Assembly: GCA_001013295.1 (NCBI GenBank)
Contig: LAZY01000033.1
Coordinates: 151,503 to 215,502 of the forward strand
Direction: 5' to 3'
DNA: 64,000 nucleotides
Source of the DNA: Chryseobacterium indologenes
GTDB taxonomy: Bacteria; Bacteroidota; Bacteroidia; Flavobacteriales; Weeksellaceae
Shown: positions 28,369 through 37,600 of the stretch, one piece after another
Position numbering within the stretch: the first letter of the stretch is position 1
How the letters are laid out: every line of letters begins with the position of its first letter
Notes under the pieces: generated by a model
Databases searched by the model: none
Seen by the model: only the letters and a program-made list of their open reading frames with translations
Told to the model about the DNA's origin: nothing
Made by a program: the position numbers and the translations under genes

Positions 28369-31302
28369 ATGATTAATAAATATTTATTTAATTCTAAAGT
28401 TTGGATTCCGCCAGTTGCTGCATTTTTCTTAGGTGTTGCAAGTGTGAACGGGCAGACTTCCAAGCCGAAAAAAGATACACTCCGTGAAAAGGAGATCGAT
28501 GAAGTGGTCGTTGTAGCCTATGGAAAGGCAAAAAGAAATAGTTATACAGGTTCAGTAGCCACCATTTCCAGTGATAAAATCAACGACAGACCTGTTACCA
28601 ATATTACCAAAGCGCTGGAAGGGCAGGTAGCGGGAATTCAGACTACAAGTTCTTCCGGACAACCCGGAGCTGTTGCTACGATCAGAATCAGAGGAATTGG
28701 CTCTGTGAGTGCATCCAGCGATCCTTTATACGTTGTGGACGGAATTCCTTTTGACGGGAACCTGAACGCGATAAGCCCTGCTGATATTGAATCGATCAGT
28801 GTTTTGAAAGATGCTACTGCAAGTGCTTTATATGGGTCTAGAGGAGCGAACGGGATCATTATCATTACAACAAAGTCAGGGAAGAAAGGAGAATCAAAAG
28901 TAAACCTTAACATTAGCCAGGGATTTTCCGGGAGAGCAGTAAAAGACTATGAGCAGGTAAATACAGATCAGTATTTTCAATTGTACTGGGAAGCTTTGAG
29001 AAACGGTTATAAGTCTGATAAAATCTCTTCTCAGCAGGCTGCACAGATGGCATCTGATAATCTGGTGTCAATGCTTGGAATCAATCCTTACGGATCGGGT
29101 TATTCAAAACCGGTAGGAACGGATGGAAAATTATTACCAGGAGCAACTCCATTATGGAATGATGACTGGAGGGATGTTTTGCAAAGAATGGCTTCAAGAA
29201 ATCAAGTGGATTTTAACATCAGTGGCGGAAGTGAAAAAAGCAATTATTTCTTCTCCCTTGGGTATCTGGATGATAAAGGACTAGCCATTGAATCAGGATT
29301 TAAGAGATATAACACCCGATTGAAGATCAATTCTGAAGTGAAGAAATGGTTAAATGTTGGTGTAAATTTAAACTATACGAACAGTATTCAACAGGCGCCT
29401 ACCTCTTCGGATTCCAAAGCAAGCAACGTTATTCAGGCAGCAAGAGTAGTCCCTTCATTTTACCCGTATTATGAAAGAAATGCAGATGGTTCCTATGTCC
29501 TGGATGCCGCAGGAAACAGAATTTTCGACTTTGGAAAATACAGACCTACTAGTGCACTTCAGAATCAGAACCTGGCAGCAACATTACCGCTGGATAAAAA
29601 TGAAAACAAGGAAGATAACTTTTCAGGAAAAGGATTTATGGAATTTATCTTCTTACCGGAGTTGAGATTCAAAACAAGCTTTTCTGTTGACCTTGTTAAC
29701 TATAACGGACACTTCTATTCTAATCCGCTTTTGGGGCAAGGATCTGAAATTGGCGGGTCTGTGACGAAATCCAATACAAGAACGATTTCTTATACAACAA
29801 GTAATATTCTTACCTATGATAAAAAGTTTGGGAAGCATCACATTAATGTTTTAGCAGGACAGGAATTTTATAAATACGATTATCAAACTATTTCAGGATC
29901 AAGAAGCGGTTTCTCCCTGCCTTATTATTATGAGCCTGATGCAGCTTCCTTATTGGTCAACTTTGGCGGTTACAGTAACAAACTGAGTTTGTTGAGTTAC
30001 CTGGGGAAAGTGGAGTATGACTTCAACAATACCTATTTCCTTTCAGCTTCGGGAAGAGCAGATGCGTCTTCAAGATTTGGTCCAGACAACAGATGGGGGA
30101 AATTCTGGTCTGTAGGAGGATCATGGAAGATTTCAAATGAAGAATTTATTAAAAGCCTGAATGTTTTCAACCAGTTGACACTACGTGCAAGTTACGGAGG
30201 ACAGGGGAATGATAAATTACTGCGTCCAAACGGACAGCCACTTTACTATGGTTATCAGGAGTTGTACAGAATATTGACTCTTGGTGGGGAAGCAGGTACA
30301 ACGCTGGAAAAAGCGGCAACAAATAATCTTAAGTGGGAAACGAATTTGAACCTGAATGTAGGGTTAGAGTTTGCCATTCTGAACAATAGAATTAAAGGTA
30401 ATATCGAATATTTTAAAAGAAAGAGTCAGGATCTTCTTTTCAATGTTCCCGTTGCTCCTTCTTTGGGAATCAGTGATTACCCGGCGAATGTAGGAACAAT
30501 ACAGAATACCGGTTTTGAATTTTCACTTTTCACAACTCCTATTAGAAATGAAGATTTCCAATGGAATGTAGATGTTAACCTGAGTACTTTAAATAATAAG
30601 ATTACCAAACTACCTGGAGGACCACTTGTTGTAGGAACCAAGCAGCTGAGAGAAGGTGGTTCTGTGTATGATTTCTTTATTCAGGAATGGGCAGGAGTAG
30701 ATCCAAGCAACGGAAAACCATTGTGGAAAACGATTTCTAAAGATGCTAACGGAAATGAGGTGGTAGGAACAACTTCAGAATATTCTAAAGCAACGAAAAT
30801 AATACAGGGGTCTGCATTACCAAAGCTTACAGGAGCGATCAGTACGAGCCTTAATTATAAAAACTTTGATTTCTCAGCATTGCTGACCTTTAAGATTGGA
30901 GGAAAAATCCTGGATGGAGATTATACTTCGCTTCTACACAACGGAAGTTCCGGTGGACGCTCATGGGGAACGGAAATACTGAACAGATGGACACCTGATA
31001 ATCCTAATACAGATGTTCCGGGATTGAGTACAACAACCAACAACTGGACTTCAACATCTTCAAGGTTTTTGTATTCAGGAACCTATGCAAGGCTTAAGAA
31101 TGTAAGCTTAGGGTATACATTACCTTCTGATTACTTTGAAAAGATAGGACTGAAGAAATTCAGAATTTATGTCCAGGCAGAAAATCTATTAACCTTCTAC
31201 AAACATAAAGGGATGGATCCTGAACAAGCATTGGATGGAACCACCTACTTCAGGTATCCGGCAATGAGAACCATCACTTTTGGTCTTCAGGCGACTCTTT
31301 AA
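28369..31302 (+). CDS. SusC/RagA family TonB-linked outer membrane protein, SAM-riboswitch controlled
   Basis: 977 residues from the ATG at 28369; a TTG two codons earlier is less likely. A signal segment (PPVAAFFLGVASVNGQ) precedes a TonB-box-like IDEVVVVAYG, then the plug with IRGIGSVSASSDPLYVVDGIPF and ALYGSRGANGIIIITTK. The barrel ends TFGLQATL. As with the first SusC, the N-terminal regulatory domain is missing. It is the transport half of a pair with the next gene. The S-box leader suggests import of methionine, a peptide or another sulfur compound; this is inference. Confidence 0.93.
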   Translation: MINKYLFNSKVWIPPVAAFFLGVASVNGQTSKPKKDTLREKEIDEVVVVAYGKAKRNSYTGSVATISSDKINDRPVTNITKALEGQVAGIQTTSSSGQPGAVATIRIRGIGSVSASSDPLYVVDGIPFDGNLNAISPADIESISVLKDATASALYGSRGANGIIIITTKSGKKGESKVNLNISQGFSGRAVKDYEQVNTDQYFQLYWEALRNGYKSDKISSQQAAQMASDNLVSMLGINPYGSGYSKPVGTDGKLLPGATPLWNDDWRDVLQRMASRNQVDFNISGGSEKSNYFFSLGYLDDKGLAIESGFKRYNTRLKINSEVKKWLNVGVNLNYTNSIQQAPTSSDSKASNVIQAARVVPSFYPYYERNADGSYVLDAAGNRIFDFGKYRPTSALQNQNLAATLPLDKNENKEDNFSGKGFMEFIFLPELRFKTSFSVDLVNYNGHFYSNPLLGQGSEIGGSVTKSNTRTISYTTSNILTYDKKFGKHHINVLAGQEFYKYDYQTISGSRSGFSLPYYYEPDAASLLVNFGGYSNKLSLLSYLGKVEYDFNNTYFLSASGRADASSRFGPDNRWGKFWSVGGSWKISNEEFIKSLNVFNQLTLRASYGGQGNDKLLRPNGQPLYYGYQELYRILTLGGEAGTTLEKAATNNLKWETNLNLNVGLEFAILNNRIKGNIEYFKRKSQDLLFNVPVAPSLGISDYPANVGTIQNTGFEFSLFTTPIRNEDFQWNVDVNLSTLNNKITKLPGGPLVVGTKQLREGGSVYDFFIQEWAGVDPSNGKPLWKTISKDANGNEVVGTTSEYSKATKIIQGSALPKLTGAISTSLNYKNFDFSALLTFKIGGKILDGDYTSLLHNGSSGGRSWGTEILNRWTPDNPNTDVPGLSTTTNNWTSTSSRFLYSGTYARLKNVSLGYTLPSDYFEKIGLKKFRIYVQAENLLTFYKHKGMDPEQALDGTTYFRYPAMRTITFGLQATL

Positions 31303-31320
31303 CCTTTTAAAATTGAAACA

Positions 31321-32814
31321 ATGAAAAATTTAAAATATTTATCTTTTGCTCTCCTCGGATTATGGACGCTGACAAGCTGTGAAAATGATCTGACAACAGC
31401 TCCAACGGATCAGGCAAATAGTGAAGAAGTCTTCAAAACAGCTGAAAGTGCAGAAACCGTAATCAATGGGACCTGGGCGAAATTCAATAATGACGGAACA
31501 ACTTATGCTAATATCGGGTACTCAACGGTGCTGAGAGCCAGTGATGCTATGGGAAGTGATGTCGCAGTTATCAGAAACAAGTATGGATTTTCATCGACCT
31601 ATGACTTTACAGAAATGGTCAATACTACGGCCGGCAGACCGTTGTTTATCTGGACAATGCTGTATTCCACGATCAATAACATGAACAATGTTATTGCAAG
31701 AATCGACGGTACAGAAGGAAGTCAGGCGAAAAAAGATCAGGTAAAAGGGCAGGCTAAAGCCTTACGTGCTTTCTGTTATCTGAATATCGCCAGCTTTTAT
31801 CAGTTCAGCTATTTAAAAGATAAAACAGCGTTGACGGCGCCTATTTATACAGAACCCTCTACAATAAGTACACCGGGAAAAAAGAAAGCGAGTCTGGAAG
31901 AAATTTATATTTTAATTAAAAGTGATCTTACGGATGCAGACAACCTTTTGAAAGGCTATTCAAGAAACAATAAAGATAAGATCAATAGAAATGTTGTCAA
32001 TGGGATTTTGGCCAGAACTTACCTGAATACGGGTGAGTGGAGTAAAGCGGCGGCTTCTGCCAGAATTGCAAGAGAAGGATTTACTTTCATGGCTCCTGAA
32101 AAATATAAAGAAGGTTTTAATGATATAGAGAATGCTGAATGGATCTGGGGTCACAAGCAGACTCAGGAGCAGTCTGATGCGAGCTATGCCTTCCACTATC
32201 TGGATGTGTCTTCTTCAGGAAGTTATTATTATAGTTTTATGGCAGACCCTTATTTTAAAGACTTGTTTGATACTAATGATGTCAGATACCAGTTATTTTC
32301 ATGGGATGGGCAGAAAGGAAGAGAAGGGTTGCTGAGGTATGCAAAATTTAAATTTAAACCTACTCTTATTGCCGATATTGTTTATATGAGAGCTGCAGAA
32401 ATGTATCTGATCGAAGCTGAGGCTGAGGCAAGAAATGGAAATACCTCTCAGGCGGTTACTGTTTTAAACCAATTAAAAGCGGCAAGGAAAGCCAACGTTT
32501 ATACAGGTTCACTGGCGCAGAGTGAGGTAGTGAAAGAAATCCTGATCGAAAGAAGAAAAGAACTTTTCGGAGAAGGATTCTCTCTTTCGGATATTATCAG
32601 AACCCAGGGAAGTGTAGTAAGAAACCCTTACGTAGATGCTGCAGGAAAACCAATTCAGGTTCAGGTTATCACTCCTGAAGGAACAGTGAAAACGGTTGAC
32701 GGAAAAGGACATTCTGTCTTTTCGTTACCTAATCAGACTGCTTTCGTTCCGAACAGCAATTACTATTTATTCAGTATTCCACAGAGAGAATCTGAGAATA
32801 ACCCGAATTTATAA
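31321..32814 (+). CDS. SusD/RagB family lipoprotein, SAM-riboswitch operon
   Basis: 497 residues with lipobox LTSC (C20). RagB/SusD hallmarks are QAKALRAFCYLNIASFY, VYMRAAEMYLIEAEAEARNGN and EILIERRKELFGEGFSLSDIIR. It is the surface substrate-binding partner of the SusC protein encoded 18 bases upstream and shares its S-box control. A strong terminator follows 33 bases after the stop. Confidence 0.93.
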   Translation: MKNLKYLSFALLGLWTLTSCENDLTTAPTDQANSEEVFKTAESAETVINGTWAKFNNDGTTYANIGYSTVLRASDAMGSDVAVIRNKYGFSSTYDFTEMVNTTAGRPLFIWTMLYSTINNMNNVIARIDGTEGSQAKKDQVKGQAKALRAFCYLNIASFYQFSYLKDKTALTAPIYTEPSTISTPGKKKASLEEIYILIKSDLTDADNLLKGYSRNNKDKINRNVVNGILARTYLNTGEWSKAAASARIAREGFTFMAPEKYKEGFNDIENAEWIWGHKQTQEQSDASYAFHYLDVSSSGSYYYSFMADPYFKDLFDTNDVRYQLFSWDGQKGREGLLRYAKFKFKPTLIADIVYMRAAEMYLIEAEAEARNGNTSQAVTVLNQLKAARKANVYTGSLAQSEVVKEILIERRKELFGEGFSLSDIIRTQGSVVRNPYVDAAGKPIQVQVITPEGTVKTVDGKGHSVFSLPNQTAFVPNSNYYLFSIPQRESENNPNL

Positions 32815-32847
32815 TATAGAGTCCAATAATTAGATTTGATTTTTTAG

Positions 32848-32872
32848 CCACCGCTTTTGCGGTGGTTTTTTT
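32848..32872 (+). terminator. Terminator after the second SusD gene
   Basis: Stem CCACCGC/GCGGTGG, loop TTTT, followed by seven Ts. Confidence 0.9.
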
Positions 32873-32888
32873 GTGGGAGGTTTTTAAA

Positions 32889-33353
32889 TTATTTACCTCG
32901 AGATCTATAATATACCAGAGAATCCAAAGTCTTCATAAACTTATTGAAACTGATGCTTTTTACACTGTCAAATTTTTCTTTTTCACCGATAAAATAGCGG
33001 TATTCCACAGATAACAGTCTTTTATTCGTCCTTATTTTAATCCTATCAGGCATATAAATAGAATTTGCTCTCTGTCCAACCTTTGTCTTGTCGTTGATAA
33101 GATAAATCTTATTCTTATCATAACTTTTTCTTAAGATAGCCCAATCATTTTCTGTTAATTTAAATTTGAGGGTATCAGAAGTATCTGGTTCAATCTGAAG
33201 ATGTGATGTATAAATATCAGTTCCATGAATAGTAGAAAGATTTCTGTTTAGGTTTGAAATCTGAATGTCTTTGTTTAATGTTTCCATTTTCTCACAGGAA
33301 AATATGATAGGACAAAACGCTATAAGAAGTATTTTGATATTGAGAAATTTCAT
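32889..33353 (-). CDS. Hypothetical lipoprotein
   Basis: 154 residues. The signal sequence ends in the lipobox IFSC (C20). The mature part is charged, with SDTLKFKLTENDWAILRKSY resembling small immunity-like or DUF lipoproteins, but I recognise no family. It is followed upstream on the same strand by another small lipoprotein gene with a 67-base gap; the two may form a unit. Confidence 0.7.
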   Translation of the reverse strand: MKFLNIKILLIAFCPIIFSCEKMETLNKDIQISNLNRNLSTIHGTDIYTSHLQIEPDTSDTLKFKLTENDWAILRKSYDKNKIYLINDKTKVGQRANSIYMPDRIKIRTNKRLLSVEYRYFIGEKEKFDSVKSISFNKFMKTLDSLVYYRSRGK

Positions 33354-33420
33354 TTGAACATGGAGTGCTTATAGAGTTATATAAATAATAAAAAGAAATA
33401 TCTAACGCATTAATTTACTT

Positions 33421-33993
33421 CTAAAGCTTAATTTTTATGCTATCCTTGATAACAAAATCATCCAGGTAAATTTTATACTGTCTATCTTTCCTGCATTCGA
33501 GCATCTTTTGTAGCATTTCTAAATTATATGGAGTATTTAAAATATCTCTCATTTTACTGAAAGAGGTCTTGTATTCATTATTTAACGTGAAATTATTATT
33601 GAGTTTGTATTCCAGTTGTTTTGTACTTTTTTTCTTTACAAATACCGCCGTAGGAAACAATGTCTTAATATCATGTGGCGATGCACCTGGACTTAAAGAC
33701 GAATGGATTGAGTCAATTTGTTTGGAAAAGATAGTTGGCTCTTGGTTTATGAGATATGCATCTGCAGATTTATATTCTTCCAGTTTCTCATTTTCCGAGC
33801 GCCTCTCGTCAAAATTAAATGTTTTGGAGATAATTACAAGAAAATCCTCATGGGTATTATTATACAATATCAGATTTATCTTCTTTTCTTTCTTATCAAA
33901 TAAATAAGATAATTCTATTTTATCAGTATCGTTTTTACAGGAAATAATACACAACAGAAATAAGGACAAAATTAAATATTTGAATGATTTCAT
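33421..33993 (-). CDS. Hypothetical lipoprotein
   Basis: 190 residues with lipobox IISC (C19). It is Lys/Asn-rich with an EVKTSFSKMRDI-like helix in the second half and a short beta C-terminus (YLDDFVIKDSIKIKL). No recognised domain. It is the first gene of a two-gene minus-strand set with the lipoprotein gene ending at 32889. A -7 box lies 48 bases upstream. Confidence 0.7.
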   Translation of the reverse strand: MKSFKYLILSLFLLCIISCKNDTDKIELSYLFDKKEKKINLILYNNTHEDFLVIISKTFNFDERRSENEKLEEYKSADAYLINQEPTIFSKQIDSIHSSLSPGASPHDIKTLFPTAVFVKKKSTKQLEYKLNNNFTLNNEYKTSFSKMRDILNTPYNLEMLQKMLECRKDRQYKIYLDDFVIKDSIKIKL

Positions 33994-34040
33994 GCATTAA
34001 AAATGTAACGGGAATAAATTTTAATTTTGTTTGATTTCTG

Positions 34041-34048
34041 CAAATGTA
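34041..34048 (-). promoter_or_regulatory. Candidate -7 box for the lipoprotein pair
   Basis: The minus strand reads TACATTTG (TAnnTTTG), 48 bases before the start at 33993. Confidence 0.35.
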
Positions 34049-34170
34049 AGAACATTATCCGGGGAAAATAGAAAATAAAAAATGGTATTTGTTTTGATTA
34101 TGATTAGAAATACATATACTGTAAGATTGTATGAAGTACTTTAGAATGCACTCATTTTATAAAAAATCTC

Positions 34171-34178
34171 TACCTTTG
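34171..34178 (+). promoter_or_regulatory. -7 box immediately before the DUF6660-like gene
   Basis: TACCTTTG, a perfect TAnnTTTG, ends only 5 bases before the ATG at 34184. If active, the mRNA would be leaderless or nearly so. Confidence 0.45.
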
Positions 34179-34183
34179 TAACA

Positions 34184-34507
34184 ATGAATCTTTTAAGATG
34201 GATACTGGCAGTTTATTTCATGGCGTTATCACTGATGCCCTGTGAAGATGTGTCGCATCCGTTAGATTCAGGGAACAAAAAAATATCATTAAGTATTTAT
34301 GGTAATCATTCTTCTGAAAAAGGAGATGTTTGTTCGCCGCTTTGTGCCTGCAGCTGTTGTCAGATTACAGTTTCAGCCTTTAAAATGGACCCTTTACTGG
34401 AAATTCCGGAGCAGATTCCTGCTTATTTTTCAAAGAAAATCTTATTTCACAAAAACGATTTTGCCTACCAGGTTTACGATCCTATCTGGCAGCCTCCTAA
34501 AATTTAA
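34184..34507 (+). CDS. Small Cys-rich DUF6660-like protein of the metal island
   Basis: 107 residues. A hydrophobic N-terminus (LLRWILAVYFMALSLMPC) may be a signal or anchor. The centre has a cysteine cluster CSPLCACSCC (about 61-70) and the C-terminus ends DPIWQPPKI. Small proteins of this type are known beside RND metal-efflux genes in Bacteroidota and are grouped as DUF6660; function unknown. The cysteines suggest metal binding or sensing in the periplasm. The efflux gene starts 141 bases downstream. The DUF6660 assignment is from memory and should be treated as likely rather than certain. Confidence 0.75.
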   Translation: MNLLRWILAVYFMALSLMPCEDVSHPLDSGNKKISLSIYGNHSSEKGDVCSPLCACSCCQITVSAFKMDPLLEIPEQIPAYFSKKILFHKNDFAYQVYDPIWQPPKI

Positions 34508-34556
34508 TTTTTATTGATCTTTAGAAAGTGATGCTTTCTGAACGTGTTGAGAACTT

Positions 34557-34592
34557 TGCAATACCATTGCAGAGGTTTTCAGGATATTTTTG
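34557..34592 (+). promoter_or_regulatory. Palindromic operator and -7 box upstream of the czcA-type gene
   Basis: TGCAATACCATTGCA (34557-34571) is an inverted repeat with arms TGCAAT/ATTGCA. It is followed by 13 bases and TATTTTTG (34585-34592, TAnnTTTG). A near-identical arrangement with the same 13-base gap precedes the P-type ATPase at 42674. A second short palindrome TGCTGCAGCA overlaps the -7 box end (34591-34600). The likely binder is the Fur-family protein encoded at 42262. Confidence 0.6.
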
Positions 34593-34647
34593 CTGCAGCA
34601 TTGTAGGCTGTGTGCATCTGTTTTTCAATAAAAATTAAATACAAATT

Positions 34648-37600
34648 GTGTTAGATAAAATCATAAAATTCAGTATTAAAAATAAGGTGATCGTTGGTCT
34701 TATGACCTTAGTATGGATCATCTGGGGAGTTTGGAGTGCCACCAGGCTGCCCATAGATGCTGTACCGGATATTACGAATAATCAGGTACAGATCATCACT
34801 GTATGTCCTACATTGGCGGGGCAGGAAGTAGAGCAGTTGGTAACTTTTCCTATAGAGCAGAGTATTGCCAATGTTCCGGATATTCAGGAGACTAGAAGTA
34901 TCTCAAGATTCGGGCTTTCCGTGATCACTGTCGTTTTCAAAGAAGATGTGAATGTGTATTTCGCCAGACAGCTCATTAGCGAGCAGTTGAAAAATGCAGT
35001 GGAAGAAATTCCTAAAGGAGTGGGAACTCCTGAATTGGCTCCTGTAAGTACGGGGCTTGGAGAAGTTTATCAATACATTCTTCACCCTAAAAAAGGAAGT
35101 GAAAAAAAATACAATGCTAAAGAACTCCGTACAATGCAGGACTGGATTGTCAGAAGGCAGCTCAACGGAACTCCGGGAGTTGCAGAGATCAACAGTTTTG
35201 GAGGTGAGTTAAAACAATATGAAGTCGCTATTGATCCCAACCGTTTAAAAGCCATGGGAATCAGCATCAGCGATTTATTTACAGCCCTTGAAAAAAATAA
35301 TCAGAATACGGGAGGCGCTTATATTGATAAAAAGCCTAATGCCTATTTCATCCGTGGAATCGGGTTAGTATCCTCTCTGGAAGATATAAAAAATATAGCC
35401 GTAAAAAATGAAACGGGCAGTGTTCCTATTTTTGTAAAAGATGTTGCAGAGGTCCGCCTGGGAAGCGCTGTTCGTTACGGAGCATTGACCTATGACGGAA
35501 AAGTAGATGCTGTAGGAGGAGTTGTGATGATGCTGAAAGGGGCAAACAGTAATGAAGTTGTTAATAATATCAAGGCTAAAATTCCAACCATTCAGAAATC
35601 GCTTCCGGATGATGTGGTGATAGAACCATTTCTGGACAGGACAGATTTGGTAGACAGAGCAATCAGTACCGTTGAGAAAAACCTCATCGAAGGAGCGTTG
35701 ATCGTTATTTTCGTGCTGGTAATCTTCCTTGGAAACTTAAGAGCAGGATTGATCGTTGCTTCAGCAATTCCGCTTTCCTTATTGTTTGCACTGGGAATGA
35801 TGAATGTCTTTGGGGTAAGTGCCAATCTGATGAGTCTCGGAGCTATAGATTTTGGGTTGATCGTAGATGGAGCTGTGATCATTGTAGAAGCCACTTTGCA
35901 CCATTTGGGAGTAAGGAAATCGACGCGGGCGATGACACAATCGGAAATGGATGAAGAAGTATTTCTTTCAGCATCCAAGATAAGAAGTAGTGCGGCTTTT
36001 GGAGAGATTATCATCCTTATCGTATACATTCCAATCCTTACATTGGCAGGAGTAGAAGGAAAAATGTTTACCCCTATGGCAAAAACGGTAGGATTTGCCA
36101 TCTTAGGAGCATTGATCCTGTCATTGACTTATATTCCAATGATGAGTGCTTTGTTTTTATCTAAAAAAATATCACACAAGGAAACATTCTCAGACAAAAT
36201 GATGAACCGCCTTCAAAAAGTTTATCAGCCATTATTAGAGAAAGCCATTAAAATAAAATATGTAATTGTGTCTGCAACGGCGGTTGTATTTCTTATCTCA
36301 GCCTTTATTTTTAAAAATATGGGTGGGGAATTTATTCCGCAGCTGCAGGAAGGAGATTTTGCATTCCATTGTATTTTGCCACAAGGAAGTTCACTGAGTC
36401 AGAGTATAGAAACCTCGATGCAGGCTTCGAGAATTATCAAGCAGTTTGATGAAGTGAAAATGGTAGTTGGGAAAACCGGATCCGCTGAGGTTCCTACAGA
36501 TCCGATGCCTCCTGAAGCTACCGATATGATTGTTGTTCTCAAGCCGCAACGCGAATGGAAAGCCAAAAAATCTTACAATGAATTAGCCGATGAAATCAGC
36601 GAAAAGCTGGAAACCATTCCCGGAGTATTCTTTGAGAAAAACCAGCCTATTCAGATGCGTTTCAATGAGCTGATGACCGGGATCAGGCAGGATGTTGCTG
36701 TGAAGATCTTCGGAGAAAACCTGGATTCACTGGCGGTGTATGCAGATAAGGTAGGAAAGATCATTCAGACGGTAGATGGAGCAACGGCTCCACAGATTGA
36801 AAGAGTAAGCGGTCTTCCACAGATCAATGTACAGTATGACAGAACGAGAATTGCCAATTACGGATTAAATATAGAAGATGTCAACAATGCAGTGAGTACT
36901 GCCTTTGCAGGAAAAGCAGCAGGACAGGTTTTTGAGAATGAAAGACGCTTTGATCTGGTAGTCCGTCTTGACAGTCTTCACAGAACAGATATTTCAGATG
37001 TCAACAATTTAATGATCACTTCTGCTTCTGGTGCACAGATTCCTTTGTCGCAGGTAGCCAATATAAGCTATAAACTGGGCCCCGCACAGATCAGCCGTGA
37101 ACAGGGAAAACGTAGAATTGTAATAGGATTCAACGTAAAAGACCGTGATGTGGAAAGTGTGGTGAAAGATATTCAGACAAAACTGGATAAGGTGAAACTG
37201 CCGTCCGGATATTACTTTACTTACGGCGGACAGTTTGAAAATCTTCAGGAAGCCAGTAAGCGTCTGATGATCGCAGTCCCGGTGTCGTTGCTTCTTATTT
37301 TTATGCTGTTGTATTTCACATTCCGTTCATTCAAACAGGCGGGCTTGATCTTTACGGCAATTCCAATGAGTGCGATCGGTGGTGTATTTGCTCTTCTGAT
37401 CAGAGATATGCCGTTCAGTATCAGTGCCGGGATCGGATTTATCGCCCTGTTCGGAGTTGCTGTACTCAACGGAATTGTTCTGATAGGAACTTTCAACCAG
37501 CTGGAAAAAGAAGGGGAAACAGATATTCTGAAAAGAGTATTTGAAGGAACCAAAACCAGATTGAGACCGGTTTTGATGACTGCAACTGTAGCATCATTAG

